A stretch of 64,000 nt of DNA from Aliirhizobium smilacinae (GCF_006335145.1 NZ_VDMN01000001.1:1488001-1552000), one strand, 5' to 3'. Counted from the stretch's first letter, positions 20,430 through 30,093 are shown. Numbers and translations are program-made. Notes: generated by a model from the sequence alone, not told the origin.

Positions 20430-21254
20430 TCAGGATGCAGCTGCACCACGCACGGCAAGATGTTCGTCGCGGATACGCTTGATCTCGGTGCGCTTGGTGG
20501 TCAGAGACGCAGCGATGACACCCAATGTTACGAGGCCGATCAGGATGGTGCAGATGGCGTTGATCTCCGGCGTCACGCCAAGGCGGACCTGCGAATAGAT
20601 CTTGATCGGCAGGGTCGTCGCGCCCGGACCGGTGTTGAAGCTGGCGATGACCAGATCGTCGAGCGAGAGCGTGAAGGCCAGCATCCAGCCGGCGATGACG
20701 GCGGGGAAAATCAACGGCAGGGTGATCTTGAAGAAGGTTTTCACCGGCGGGCAGCCGAGATCGAGTGCCGCCTCCTCAAGGCTGCGGTCAAAGGTCAGAA
20801 GCCGCGACTGCACGACAATCGCCACATAGCACATGGTGAAGGTCGTGTGCGCTATCGTGACGGTCCAGAAGCCGCGGTCGATGCCGATGGCGACGAACAG
20901 CAGCAGTAGCGAGAGGCCGGTAATAACCTCCGGCATGACCAATGGCGCATAGATCATGCCCGAGAAAGCCATGCGGCCCGGAAAGCGCGAATAACGGGTG
21001 AGTGCCAGTGCCGCCAGCGTGCCGAGGATGGTGCCCAACGTGGCGCTGAGCAATCCCACACGTGCCGTCACCCAGGCTGCGTCCATCAGGCCCTGGTTGG
21101 ACCACATGGTCGAGTACCAGTTCAGCGAAAACCCGCCCCAGACCGTGACCAGCCGCGAGGCGTTGAACGAGTACACGATCAGGATGATGATCGGGATGTA
21201 CAGGAAGGCGAAGCCGAGGGTCAGGACGGTGGCGTCAAAACGGGGAGATCTCAT
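20430..21254 (-). CDS. potI: Putrescine ABC transporter permease PotI
   Basis: A 274-residue inner-membrane permease with six predicted spans and the EAA loop EEAALDLGCPPVKTFFKITLP that docks on the ATPase. It is the second permease of a polyamine importer (PotFGHI type), pairing with PotH. The ATG at 21254 overlaps the potH stop codon (TGATG), so translation is coupled; a GTG immediately upstream is also possible. Last gene of the potFGHI operon. Nearby puuA and puuB make putrescine the most likely substrate. Confidence 0.92.
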   Translation of the reverse strand: MRSPRFDATVLTLGFAFLYIPIIILIVYSFNASRLVTVWGGFSLNWYSTMWSNQGLMDAAWVTARVGLLSATLGTILGTLAALALTRYSRFPGRMAFSGMIYAPLVMPEVITGLSLLLLFVAIGIDRGFWTVTIAHTTFTMCYVAIVVQSRLLTFDRSLEEAALDLGCPPVKTFFKITLPLIFPAVIAGWMLAFTLSLDDLVIASFNTGPGATTLPIKIYSQVRLGVTPEINAICTILIGLVTLGVIAASLTTKRTEIKRIRDEHLAVRGAAAS

Positions 21255-22192
21255 CACGCCACCTTCTTCTGCTGGTTCTGGAAGATCATGATCGGCACGA
21301 CGAGCATGATCAGCAGGATAACGGCAACGGCGGAGGCGAGCGGCCAGTCGCGATTGCCGAAGAACTCGGTCCAGAGCGTCTTGCCGATCATCAGCGTATC
21401 GGCACCGCCCAACAGGTCGGGGATGACGAATTCACCGGTAATCGGGATGAAGCAGATCATCGAACCAGCGATGACGCCCGGCAGCGACAGCGGGAAAGTG
21501 ATCTTCCAGAAGGCTTTCCAGGGCGGGCAACCGAGATCGCTCGCGGCTTCAAGCAGCGAATTGTCCATCTTTTCCAGCGCCGAATAGAGCGGCAGGACCA
21601 TGAAGGGGAGATAGGAATAAACGATGCCGATGAAGACGGCATAATCGGTGCGGAAGATTTGCACCTGCTGGTCCGGGCCCATAAGGCCGACCGTCTGCAA
21701 CAGAAGCGTCAGCAGCCCATCCGGCTTCAGGATGCCGATCCAGGCGTAAACGCGGATCAGGAAAGAGGTCCAGAAGGGCAGGATGACCAGCATGACGAGA
21801 GTCGGCCGAATCGACGTCGGCGCGCGGGCCATGGCAAGCGCCATCGGATAGCCGATCAGCAACAAAAGCAGCGTCGAGATCGCCGCGATCCTGAGCGACG
21901 ATAGGTATGACCAGATGTAGAGCGGGTCTTCTGTAAGGAAGATGTAGTTCTCGAAATCGAGTTGCGAGAAAAAGTCGCCGAGCGCCCCAAAACCCTTGAA
22001 GGTCGGCGTATAGGGCGGGATCGAGATGGCCGTGTCCGAAAAGGATATCTTCAGGATGATCAGGAACGGCGCGACGAAGAACAGCAGCAGCCAGACATAA
22101 GGCACGGCGACAACCAGCCAGCGTGTCCAGGACGGGCCCCCTGCATTGATGGCGGCGTTGGTGGCAGGATTGGTTTCAGCGACATTGGTCAT
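21254..22192 (-). CDS. potH: Putrescine ABC transporter permease PotH
   Basis: A 312-residue permease with six predicted spans, the first at about residues 26-48 (WLVVAVPYVWLLLFFVAPF), and the EAA loop LEAASDLGCPPWKAFWKITF. The long first periplasmic loop (SFSDTAISIPPYTPTF) is usual for PotH and PotB. Start ATG at 22192 follows AAGGGGGAG. It lies 15 bases downstream of potG and overlaps potI. Forms the channel with PotI. Confidence 0.93.
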   Translation of the reverse strand: MTNVAETNPATNAAINAGGPSWTRWLVVAVPYVWLLLFFVAPFLIILKISFSDTAISIPPYTPTFKGFGALGDFFSQLDFENYIFLTEDPLYIWSYLSSLRIAAISTLLLLLIGYPMALAMARAPTSIRPTLVMLVILPFWTSFLIRVYAWIGILKPDGLLTLLLQTVGLMGPDQQVQIFRTDYAVFIGIVYSYLPFMVLPLYSALEKMDNSLLEAASDLGCPPWKAFWKITFPLSLPGVIAGSMICFIPITGEFVIPDLLGGADTLMIGKTLWTEFFGNRDWPLASAVAVILLIMLVVPIMIFQNQQKKVA

Positions 22193-22207
22193 GTTCGCTC
22201 CCCCTTC

Positions 22208-23365
22208 CTATCGCGTCAGAACGAGGCCGGCATCACGCGACCAGGTGAGCCAGACCATATCGCCGAAGGTGATTGGCCGGTCGACGAGGCGCGAGACGTT
22301 AGCTTGTGCAGCGCGGAGAATGCGGCCATCCTCGGAGCGGACGAGGAAGAGCGAGAAATCGCCGAGATAACCGATATCCCAGACCTCACCGTAGAAGCTG
22401 TTGACCGACGTGTCGGCCGGTGCGTCCGGCGAGATGCGAACCTTTTCCGGTCGGACGGCGAAGGCGACCTGATCGCCTTTCACCGCCTGGCATTCCTGAT
22501 CGACGGCAACGAACAGGCCACCGCAATCGATATTGACCGCTCCCGGCGCGCCGAGCGCACTGCCGGTTTCGGTGATCGTGCCTTCGAGAATATTGATGTC
22601 GCCGATGAAATCCGCGACGTAACGGCTGTTCGGCGCCTCGTAGATTTCCGCCGGCGTTGCCACCTGGACGATGACGCCCTTGTCCATCACCGCGATACGA
22701 TCCGAAACCGTCATCGCCTCTTCCTGGTCGTGGGTGACGATCAGGAAGGTCAGGCCGAGCGTGTGCTGCAGATCCATCAGTTCGAACTGGGTTTCCTCGC
22801 GCAGCTTCTTGTCGAGTGCTCCGAGCGGTTCGTCGAGCAGCAGGACCTTGGGGCGTTTGGCGAGCGAGCGGGCAAGCGCGACGCGCTGGCGCTGGCCGCC
22901 GGAAAGCTGGTTCGGCTTGCGTTTGGCGAACTGTTCCAGCTTGACGAGCTTGAGCATTTCCTCGACGCGGGCCGCGATGTCGGCCTTGGGAAGATTGTCC
23001 TGCTCGAGGCCGAAAGCGATGTTCTTCTCCACCGTCATATGCGGGAAAAGCGCATAGGACTGGAACATCATGTTGGTCGGACGGCGATAGGGCGGCACGC
23101 CTCTTATATCGTTGCCCTGCAGCAGGATGCGGCCTTCGGTCGGCTCCTCGAAGCCGGCAAGCATGCGCATCAGCGTGGTCTTGCCGCAGCCGGAGGGGCC
23201 GAGCAGCGAGAAGAATTCCTTCTCGTAGATATCGAGCGTGAGGTTATCGACGGCGACGAAATCGCCGAAGCGTTTGGTGATGTTCTCGAAGCGGATAAAG
23301 GGGACCGCATTCGGATCGGTCCAGGGAGAGAATTTACGTTTTACCGGTCCGAGAGTTTTCGCCAT
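22208..23365 (-). CDS. potG: Putrescine ABC transporter ATP-binding protein PotG
   Basis: A 385-residue ABC ATPase of the PotA/PotG family. Motifs in order: Walker A GPSGCGKTT near residue 57, Q-loop MMFQSYALFPHMTV, signature LSGGQRQRVALARSLA, Walker B VLLLDEPLGALD, and the H-loop in VTHDQEEAMTVSDR. A C-terminal TOBE domain (about 290-385) is present. It powers uptake through PotH and PotI. It is separated from potF by 85 bases holding a hairpin that can act as a partial terminator. Confidence 0.94.
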   Translation of the reverse strand: MAKTLGPVKRKFSPWTDPNAVPFIRFENITKRFGDFVAVDNLTLDIYEKEFFSLLGPSGCGKTTLMRMLAGFEEPTEGRILLQGNDIRGVPPYRRPTNMMFQSYALFPHMTVEKNIAFGLEQDNLPKADIAARVEEMLKLVKLEQFAKRKPNQLSGGQRQRVALARSLAKRPKVLLLDEPLGALDKKLREETQFELMDLQHTLGLTFLIVTHDQEEAMTVSDRIAVMDKGVIVQVATPAEIYEAPNSRYVADFIGDINILEGTITETGSALGAPGAVNIDCGGLFVAVDQECQAVKGDQVAFAVRPEKVRISPDAPADTSVNSFYGEVWDIGYLGDFSLFLVRSEDGRILRAAQANVSRLVDRPITFGDMVWLTWSRDAGLVLTR

Positions 23366-23411
23366 GCCTTGCCCCAGCTTGTCTTTTAAGTCCCAGCGTG
23401 TCGTTCAAATC

Positions 23412-23434
23412 AAAAAGGCGGGTCAGTGCCCGCC
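23412..23434 (-). terminator. Intercistronic terminator-like hairpin between potF and potG
   Basis: On the minus strand GGCGGG-CACTGA-CCCGCC is followed directly by five U residues, 17 bases after the potF stop. In binding-protein transport operons such a hairpin typically lets the first gene be expressed more strongly than the membrane components. No new promoter is obvious before potG. Confidence 0.65.
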
Positions 23435-23450
23435 CTTGAAGATATCGGTA

Positions 23451-24545
23451 TCAGCTGCCGGTCTTGATCTGGGTCCAGACCCGGTTCAGCACGCGCTGTT
23501 CCTTGGGGCCGTAAGGCGAGATGGTGAAGAGCTTCGCCACGACATCTTCCGGCGGATAGACCGACGGATTTTCCAGCACTTCCTTGTCGACGAATTTCTG
23601 CGATGCGAGGTTGCCGTTCGCATACTGGACGTAGTTGGAGGCCTTGGCGATGATTTCCGGCTTCATCAGATAGTTGATGAAGGCATGGGCTTCCTCGACA
23701 TTCTTCGCATCCGCAGGGATGGCGAGATTGTCGAACCACATGTAGGTGCCTTCTTTGGGGATGACGAAATCGACCTTGACGCCGTTGCCGGCCTCTTCGG
23801 CACGCGTTTTCGCCTGCAGCACGTCACCCGACCAGCCGATGGTGATGCAGCTGTCGCCATTGGCGAGCTCATCGATATAGGCCGAGGCGTTGAAGGTCTT
23901 CACATAAGGACGGATCTTCTTGTAGACCTCGCCGCCGGCTTCCAGATCGGCGGTTTCCTTGCTGTCGGGGTTCTTGCCGACATAGTTCATCGCGATCGCG
24001 AATGTCTCGTCGGAGGCATCGAGGATGTTGATGCCGCAGGATTTCAGCTTTTCGGCGTTTTCGGGCTTGAACAGGATGTCCCAGCTATCGACCGGCACAT
24101 CGCCGAGGGCTGCCTTCACCTTATCGACATTGTAGCCGATGCCGGTGGTGCCCCACATGTAGTTGACGGCATATTCGTTGCCGGGGTCGTATTTGGCGAG
24201 GCGCTCGGAAACCAGCGGCCACATGTTCGTCAGGTTCGGCAGCTTCGACTTGTCGAGCTTCTGGAACACACCGGCGGTGATCTGGCGGGCAAGGAACGGG
24301 CCGGTCGGGACGACGACATCATAACCGGAGCCGCCGGCAAGCAGCTTGGTTTCCACGAGGTCATTGCTGTCGAAAACGTCGTAAACGACCTTGATGCCGG
24401 TTTCCTTGGTGAAATCCTCGAGAATGGACTCATCGATATAGTCCGACCAGTTATAGACGTGGACGACCTTTTCCTGCGCAAAAGCGGAGGAGCCGAGAGC
24501 GGTTGCAGCAAGTGCAGCCGCCATTCCAAGCAGATGGTTTCTCAT
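23451..24545 (-). CDS. potF: Putrescine-binding periplasmic protein PotF
   Basis: A 364-residue solute-binding protein with a clear signal peptide (MRNHLLGMAAALAATALG, cleavage around SAFA-QE). After it comes the PotD/PotF family start VVHVYNWSDYIDESILEDF, and later GYNVDKVKAALGD and YFPYG-like blocks of the family. It delivers polyamine to PotHI. The start at 24545 follows AGGAGAAATC; an upstream in-frame ATG at 24674 would bury the signal peptide. First gene of the pot operon, 147 bases downstream of the ScfR-type regulator on the same strand. Confidence 0.93.
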   Translation of the reverse strand: MRNHLLGMAAALAATALGSSAFAQEKVVHVYNWSDYIDESILEDFTKETGIKVVYDVFDSNDLVETKLLAGGSGYDVVVPTGPFLARQITAGVFQKLDKSKLPNLTNMWPLVSERLAKYDPGNEYAVNYMWGTTGIGYNVDKVKAALGDVPVDSWDILFKPENAEKLKSCGINILDASDETFAIAMNYVGKNPDSKETADLEAGGEVYKKIRPYVKTFNASAYIDELANGDSCITIGWSGDVLQAKTRAEEAGNGVKVDFVIPKEGTYMWFDNLAIPADAKNVEEAHAFINYLMKPEIIAKASNYVQYANGNLASQKFVDKEVLENPSVYPPEDVVAKLFTISPYGPKEQRVLNRVWTQIKTGS

Positions 24546-24692
24546 GATTTCTCCTGTTTCTTTTTCTCCGCGGCGCCCACCGCGCAGGAATTCCCTCTGT
24601 ATTTTGCAGTCAGAGTAGAAAGGATTTTTACGACCTACAAGTGGGAATGTGCGGTGCGGAAGAACTTGCCCCAAGGCTTGTTGCCCAAAAGC

Positions 24693-26108
24693 TCATTGAA
24701 AGTCGAAGGCACTCAGGCCGGTCACCATTTCGTCAAGTCCCAGCGGACGCGTGATCGGCGGCTCGGCGCGAGACAGGCACGCCTTGCGTTCGCAGATACG
24801 GCAGGCAGGACCGGCTGTGACGGCAAAGCCAGTGGCGGGCAGAGCCGCGGCATAGGCGATATCGGGTGCAAACCCGATATCGCAGCCGATGAGGATTGCC
24901 GTGCGCCGGATCCGCTCGCCGAAATCCGCCTGCGGTCCCTCAAGCGTTCTCGACACGGTGAGAAAGGCGTTGTCTTCCGACATCTCGACCCGATCGACGA
25001 GAATGCGGCCGGGTTCGGCGAAGGCGGAATGGATGCCGAGCTTGGGACAGTGGCCGCCGAAGCGCGACTGAGGAAACCCCTGCGCACCCGCGCGACGCAC
25101 GGTGTTGCCGGCGTGATCCATCTCGATCAAGAAGAACGGGATACCGGCAGCCTCCGGCCGACACAGCGAGGTGAGACGGCCTGCCGCCTGTTCGAAGGAG
25201 ACGTCGAAACGCGAGCGCAGCACGTCGATATCGTAACGGGCGCGCTGGGCGGCGGCGAGAAAAGCCGCGTAGGGCATGAGCAGCGCATGGGCCGCATACC
25301 GGGCGAGTTCGAACCGGGCGATACGCCGGGCCTCCGCCGTCTGCAGGGCCAGTCCATCAAGCTCCGCATCGATTTCCGACGTCAGCGCGAGAAGCGCCAC
25401 CTCCATGGCCAGCTCGCGATTGCGATCGAAGGGCGACAGCCTCTCCGACAGGAAGAGCCGCATGCTGTGGCGATCGTAACGACGGCGCAGGCTTGGCATG
25501 ACGTGGGTGGGAAGCGTGCGCACGGTTACTCCGCGCTCGCTTTTCAGCCAGGCTCGCAAGGCTGAAGGCGGGTCGTCACCTGCGGCAAAGGTCTTTGCCA
25601 AGGCTTCCGCAGCATCCTCTATGCGGGCGAAAAAATTCGGCCGGCGCTCGAGAGACTGGCGCACTTCATCGATCGGCATGCGGCTGCCGGTCGTCGCCAT
25701 CTCGCGGCCTTCGCTTGCCAGAAGGGCTGCAAGGTCGGAAAGCCGACCGGCCTGTTCCCGATAAGCACGATAGAGCTTCACGGTTGCGAGTGCTGCATTG
25801 GGAGCAGCTTCCGCCACTTCGACGATCTCCTGGTCGCCGGGAATTTCGCCGGCCAGAAGCGGATCGGCAAACACCTCGCGCAATTGGCCCGAAAGACCGC
25901 CGCCCTCGCCCTGCAGCGCATCGAGATCCACCTTGTAGGTGGAGGCGAGCTTCAAGAGCAGCTGAACGGTCAGCGGCCGTTGGTTGCGCTCGATCAGATT
26001 GAGATAGGAGGGCGAGATTTCCAGCGCTCCTGCCATCGCCGTCTGTGTCAGTCCCAGCCCCAGACGGACACGCCTGACGCGTCCTCCCGCAAATACCTTC
26101 CGCTCCAC
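24693..26108 (-). CDS. ScfR/RamB-type regulator of short-chain fatty acyl metabolism
   Basis: A 471-residue regulator. An XRE helix-turn-helix lies at about residues 8-65 (LGLTQTAMAGALEISPSYLN). The middle is the IrrE/ImmA-like region, with FELARYAAHALLMPYAAF where proteases have HExxH; the metal site is lost. The C-terminal domain (DUF2083 type) carries the Cys cluster CRICERKACLSRAEP. This layout matches RamB and MccR/PccR/IbcR-type short-chain acyl-CoA regulators, which control isocitrate lyase and acyl-CoA genes. It is divergent from aceA, with an inverted pair of 10-mers in the gap, so control of aceA is the natural reading. Confidence 0.85.
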   Translation of the reverse strand: MERKVFAGGRVRRVRLGLGLTQTAMAGALEISPSYLNLIERNQRPLTVQLLLKLASTYKVDLDALQGEGGGLSGQLREVFADPLLAGEIPGDQEIVEVAEAAPNAALATVKLYRAYREQAGRLSDLAALLASEGREMATTGSRMPIDEVRQSLERRPNFFARIEDAAEALAKTFAAGDDPPSALRAWLKSERGVTVRTLPTHVMPSLRRRYDRHSMRLFLSERLSPFDRNRELAMEVALLALTSEIDAELDGLALQTAEARRIARFELARYAAHALLMPYAAFLAAAQRARYDIDVLRSRFDVSFEQAAGRLTSLCRPEAAGIPFFLIEMDHAGNTVRRAGAQGFPQSRFGGHCPKLGIHSAFAEPGRILVDRVEMSEDNAFLTVSRTLEGPQADFGERIRRTAILIGCDIGFAPDIAYAAALPATGFAVTAGPACRICERKACLSRAEPPITRPLGLDEMVTGLSAFDFQ

Positions 26109-26153
26109 TCCAGACCTCCTCCTGTCAAAGTTTTACGCGGCTTCGATTTTTAC

Positions 26154-26254
26154 AATATTTACAAAAACACCTTCGTCTCTGTGTAAGTCGTGACATCGTA
26201 ACTTCTTTTATATCATGTACTTATAGAATTAACATTCGTCATTCTGTAAATATT
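26154..26254. promoter_or_regulatory. Paired inverted 10-mers in the ScfR-aceA divergent promoter
   Basis: AATATTTACA at 26154-26163 and its exact reverse complement TGTAAATATT at 26245-26254 flank a 100-bp AT-rich divergent region. The first lies next to the regulator start, the second just upstream of the likely aceA leader. RamB-type regulators act at aceA promoters in other bacteria, so these are candidate operators for the divergent regulator, possibly allowing looping. Confidence 0.45.
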
Positions 26255-26309
26255 TCACATGACCTTCGGGCCTTATCCGAATGCTCAGGATCAAGTGGGA
26301 GAGAGACGC

Positions 26310-27599
26310 ATGACAGGTTTTGACACGCTGGTTACCAATGCTCCGCAAGGCCGTTTCGATGGCATTACCCGGCCCTATTCGGCAGACGACGTGAAGCGGC
26401 TGCGCGGTTCGATCGAGATCCGTTATTCGCTGGCGGAAAGAGGCGCCAACCGGCTCTGGGAGCTGCTGAAAAGCGAGGACTTCGTCAACGCGCTAGGGGC
26501 AATGACCGGCAACCAGGCCATGCAGCAGGTTCGCGCCGGGCTGAAGGCAATCTATCTCTCCGGCTGGCAGGTGGCTGCAGACAGCAATACTGCCTCGTCC
26601 ATGTATCCCGACCAGTCGCTTTATCCGGCCAATGCCGCGCCGGAACTGGCACGCCGGATCAACCGCACGCTCCAGCGGGCGGACCAGATCGAGACGGCGG
26701 AGGGCAACGGGCTTTCGGTCGAGACATGGTTCGCGCCTATTATCGCCGATGCGGAAGCCGGGTTCGGCGGGCCGCTTAATGCTTTCGAGATCATGAAGGC
26801 GTTCATCGAGGCGGGTGCTGCAGGCGTCCATTTCGAGGACCAGCTGGCTTCGGAAAAGAAGTGCGGCCACCTGGGCGGCAAGGTGCTGATCCCGACCGCG
26901 GCGCATATCCGCAACCTGACGGCCGCGCGGCTTGCCGCCGATGTCATGGGGGTGCCGACGCTTGTCATTGCCCGCACCGATGCGGAAGCCGCCAAGCTGC
27001 TGACCTCCGATATCGACGAGCGCGACCAGCCTTTCGTCGATTACGATGCGGGGCGGACGGCCGAAGGGTTCTACCGGGTGAAGAACGGGCTCGAGCCCTG
27101 TATTGCGCGAGCGGTCGCTTATGCGCCGCATTGCGACCTGATCTGGTGCGAGACGTCGAAGCCGGATCTGGAGCAGGCGCGCAGGTTCGCCGAGGGCGTG
27201 CACCGAGATCATCCGGGCAAGATGCTCGCTTACAATTGCTCGCCGTCGTTCAACTGGAAAAAGAACCTCGACGACGCGACGATCGCCAAGTTCCAGCGGG
27301 AGCTTGGGGCGATGGGTTACAAGTTCCAGTTCATCACGCTTGCCGGTTTCCACCAGCTGAATTTCGGCATGTTCGAGCTTTCACGCGGCTACAAGGACCG
27401 GCAGATGGCGGCCTATTCGGAGCTGCAGGAGGCCGAATTCGCCTCCGAGGTTAACGGTTATACCGCCACCAAACACCAGCGCGAAGTCGGCACCGGCTAT
27501 TTCGATGCCGTGTCGATGGCGATTACCGGCGGGCTGTCTTCGACAACGGCGATGAGCGAGTCGACCGAACATACACAGTTTAGGCCGGCGGCGGAGTAA
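26310..27599 (+). CDS. aceA: Isocitrate lyase
   Basis: A 429-residue isocitrate lyase, the glyoxylate-shunt enzyme cleaving isocitrate to succinate and glyoxylate, needed for growth on acetate, acetoacetate and fatty acids. The catalytic loop [11 protein letters not shown] carries Cys185; other family blocks are [20 protein letters not shown] and [13 protein letters not shown]. Length is that of the short (about 430 aa) bacterial class. The start [10 protein letters not shown] follows GGGAGAGA; the upstream in-frame ATG at 26259 does not have a ribosome-binding site. No malate synthase gene is adjacent. Divergent from the ScfR/RamB-type regulator. Confidence 0.95.
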   Translation: MTGFDTLVTNAPQGRFDGITRPYSADDVKRLRGSIEIRYSLAERGANRLWELLKSEDFVNALGAMTGNQAMQQVRAGLKAIYLSGWQVAADSNTASSMYPDQSLYPANAAPELARRINRTLQRADQIETAEGNGLSVETWFAPIIADAEAGFGGPLNAFEIMKAFIEAGAAGVHFEDQLASEKKCGHLGGKVLIPTAAHIRNLTAARLAADVMGVPTLVIARTDAEAAKLLTSDIDERDQPFVDYDAGRTAEGFYRVKNGLEPCIARAVAYAPHCDLIWCETSKPDLEQARRFAEGVHRDHPGKMLAYNCSPSFNWKKNLDDATIAKFQRELGAMGYKFQFITLAGFHQLNFGMFELSRGYKDRQMAAYSELQEAEFASEVNGYTATKHQREVGTGYFDAVSMAITGGLSSTTAMSESTEHTQFRPAAE

Positions 27600-27642
27600 C
27601 AACGCTCCCTGAAGTGCCACACACGGCTTGCGGTCGTGGCTG

Positions 27643-27779
27643 CCCCTCACCCTAACCCTTTCCCCGTAAACGGGGAGAGGGGACGTGCCCCGCTCGACGC
27701 TTCAGAGGGATGGAAACCTTGGCCGTAGGAGGCCCTTCGCCCCGCCTGCGGGGAGAAGGTGGCGGCAGCCGGATGAGGG
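27643..27779. repeat. RIME-like intergenic palindromic repeat, copy 1
   Basis: A mosaic of two hairpins: TCCCCG-TAAA-CGGGGA at the left and CCCCGCCTGCGGGG at the right, bounded by CCCTCACCC and GGATGAGGG. A second copy at 45998-46132 shares the left hairpin, the following ACGTGCC, and the right hairpin. The design matches the rhizobial intergenic mosaic elements (RIME) known from Rhizobiaceae. It lies between aceA and the 83-aa gene. Confidence 0.75.
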
Positions 27780-27853
27780 CACACGCCGACATCGAGGACA
27801 AAACACCGAGGCTTAAGGCAGACAACCAAACCCAAACGAAAGGAGACCCCGAC

Positions 27854-28105
27854 ATGACGATCCAGACTCCCATCAAGACACACGTTAAGGAACGCGCGGA
27901 AGAACAGGCGAGTGCCATGACCGCCGACCAGCAGGCTGCGATCCGCTCGCTTGCCAATGATCTGCACCGGCTGAACCATGCCGTCATGAAGGCCGTCGAA
28001 GCCGGTGTTTCGGTCGAACTGATACGCTCGGCGCGGCATCACGGCGGCGACGGGCATTGGGGCGACCTGATGGTCCCAGTCGTCATGACCAACCGGCTTC
28101 AATAG
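27854..28105 (+). CDS. Hypothetical protein (83 aa) downstream of aceA
   Basis: An 83-residue soluble, mostly helical protein starting MTIQTPIKTHVKERAEEQAS after AGGAG. It contains IRSLANDLHRLNHAVMKAVE and then a His/Gly-rich ARHHGGDGHWGDLMVP near residues 60-75. I do not recognise a family; the spacing and RIME element argue against a tight operon with aceA. An upstream in-frame start at 27710 lies inside the repeat and is rejected. Confidence 0.6.
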   Translation: MTIQTPIKTHVKERAEEQASAMTADQQAAIRSLANDLHRLNHAVMKAVEAGVSVELIRSARHHGGDGHWGDLMVPVVMTNRLQ

Positions 28106-28206
28106 CCCCCCGAGACAAACACCGGTCTAAACAAGTACCGGGACCATGACGAGCGTCGGCGCAGGCCGACGCCGGCCATACCTTCTCCGTTCCCCGCAAA
28201 GAGAAA

Positions 28207-28230
28207 GGGCGACCGATCGGCCGCCCCTTC
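28207..28230 (+). terminator. Hairpin terminator after the 83-aa gene
   Basis: GGGCG-A-CCGATCGG-C-CGCCC, a nearly perfect dyad with one mismatch, is followed by CTTCTC. It lies between convergent genes and probably ends the rightward transcript. U-tract is poor. Confidence 0.5.
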
Positions 28231-28254
28231 TCGCATTCGGTATATGCAGGGGAG

Positions 28255-30093
28255 TCAGGCGGCGCGGTCGTAACGTTGCCCCGTGCGTGTGGACGCATCG
28301 ATACGGAACTGCTGCAGCAGGCCGAACAGTGCTTCTGTCTCATCGGCCAGACGGCGGCTCGCCTCGCTGGTTTCGGCGACCATGGCGCCGTTCTGCTGGG
28401 TCATCTGGTCCATCTGGTTGACGGACTGGTTGATGTTCTGCAGCGCGGCCGACTGGTCGCGGCTGGCGGTGGCGATGGTCTCGACATGCTGGCTGATGAC
28501 GACGATCTCGCTGCTGATCGTGGCGAGAACCTTGCCCGCCTGCTGCACGAGTGAAGCACCCTCGCCGACTTCGTGGGTCGACTGGTTGATCAGTCCCTTG
28601 ATTTCCTTGGCGGCATCGGCGGAACGCTGCGCCAGTTCGCGCACTTCCTGCGCGACGACCGCAAACCCCTTGCCGGCGTCACCGGCGCGGGCCGCTTCGA
28701 TGCCGGCGTTCAGCGCCAGAAGGTTGGTCTGGAAGGCGATATCGTCGATCACTTCGATGATCAGCTCGATCTTCTGCGACGCATCCTCGATCCGGCCCAT
28801 GGCCTCGACGGCGTTCTTGACCACCACGCCGGAATTGTCAGCACTCTTCTTCGTGTGGGTGACTGCCTCGTTCGCCTCGCGGGCACGATCGGCAGACGAG
28901 CGGACGGTCGTGGTGATTTCGTCGACGGCAGCAGCCGTTTCCTCGAGCGATGCAGCCTGGCTTTCGGTGCGGCGCGACAGATCGGCGGAAGAATGGCTGA
29001 GATCGGCGCTGCTCTTCTGGATCGCCATCGTGCTCTGGCGGATATTGGAAAGCGTATCGCGCAGTTTGAGGATCGAACCGTTGAAATCTGTACGGAGCGG
29101 TTCGAGCTTGCCGGAGAAGGGATGGTCGATGGTGACGGAGAGATCACCCTGCGACAGACGCGAAAGCGCTGCGCCGAGTGCGGTGACAGCCTGATCGATC
29201 TGGCCGTCGACCAGACGCTTGTCGCTGTCGTTGCGTTCCCGCTCGGCTTCCGCCTCGGCGCGTTCCATGGCGCTCTGATGCTCGATACGCAGTTTTTCCA
29301 GCGCATTGTCGCGGAAGACCTGCAGGGCACGGGCGATATTGCCAAACTCATCGGAGCGCTGGTTATAGGGGATCTCGGACTTGTTATCGCCATCGGCAAT
29401 CGCCCGGACCGAACCGGTCAAGACGCCGAGTGGACGGACAAGCGCACGGATGACGAAATAGCTGGCGACGGCAATGAAAAGAAGCGCGACCAGCGAGGAG
29501 ATCATCAGCGCTGTGCCGGCAGATGCGATATGGGCGAAATAGACTTCCATCGGAATGCCGATGAAGAGGACGCCGCTGACGCCGGATGCATTTACGACAG
29601 GATAATAGGCGGTCATGAAATCGCGACCAAACAGGACGGCCGGGCCGTAATAGGCTTCGCCTCGGCCAAGTGCGGCCTGGGCGGGATGATCGGCTGCCAG
29701 CTTGGTGCCGATGGCGCGTTCGCCCTTTTCATTCTTCACATTGGTGGAGATGCGGACGTAATCGCTGCCCTGTTTTTCGAACACCGTGGACACGCCGCCG
29801 ATGGAGCCAGCGGTACGATCGACGAGGTCGTGGCCCTGAAGTGCGCCGTCACCGGTCATGACTCTCGAAAGCTTGCCTTCGGTGAGCGTCGTCCTCGCGC
29901 CGGTCACAGATGTCTCATAGATCAACGCCATGGTCCGGATGGACTTGTGCGTATCCTCGACCGCCGTTTCCATGATGTCCTTGCGAAACGTGTTGTAGGC
30001 CAGCCCGGAAACGGCGGACACTGCAACCACGATGAGAAACAGGCAAAGGAATACAATTTTGGTGACGACCGAGGAGGGAACGATCTTGTTCAT
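28255..30093 (-). CDS. Methyl-accepting chemotaxis protein (Cache-type sensor)
   Basis: A 612-residue chemoreceptor. TM1 is at about residues 13-33 (FLCLFLIVVAVSAVSGLAY), TM2 at about 190-213. The periplasmic part has the single-Cache look (GSIGGVSTVFEKQGSDYVRI, ALGRGEAYYGPAVLFGRDF, MTAYYPVVNASGVSGVLFIG), as in small-molecule-sensing receptors. HAMP follows, then the signalling tip [20 protein letters not shown] and [20 protein letters not shown]. The start MNKIVPSSVV at 30093 is preceded by AAGGG; the in-frame ATG at 30129 lacks a site. Monocistronic, ligand unknown. Confidence 0.92.
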   Translation of the reverse strand: MNKIVPSSVVTKIVFLCLFLIVVAVSAVSGLAYNTFRKDIMETAVEDTHKSIRTMALIYETSVTGARTTLTEGKLSRVMTGDGALQGHDLVDRTAGSIGGVSTVFEKQGSDYVRISTNVKNEKGERAIGTKLAADHPAQAALGRGEAYYGPAVLFGRDFMTAYYPVVNASGVSGVLFIGIPMEVYFAHIASAGTALMISSLVALLFIAVASYFVIRALVRPLGVLTGSVRAIADGDNKSEIPYNQRSDEFGNIARALQVFRDNALEKLRIEHQSAMERAEAEAERERNDSDKRLVDGQIDQAVTALGAALSRLSQGDLSVTIDHPFSGKLEPLRTDFNGSILKLRDTLSNIRQSTMAIQKSSADLSHSSADLSRRTESQAASLEETAAAVDEITTTVRSSADRAREANEAVTHTKKSADNSGVVVKNAVEAMGRIEDASQKIELIIEVIDDIAFQTNLLALNAGIEAARAGDAGKGFAVVAQEVRELAQRSADAAKEIKGLINQSTHEVGEGASLVQQAGKVLATISSEIVVISQHVETIATASRDQSAALQNINQSVNQMDQMTQQNGAMVAETSEASRRLADETEALFGLLQQFRIDASTRTGQRYDRAA

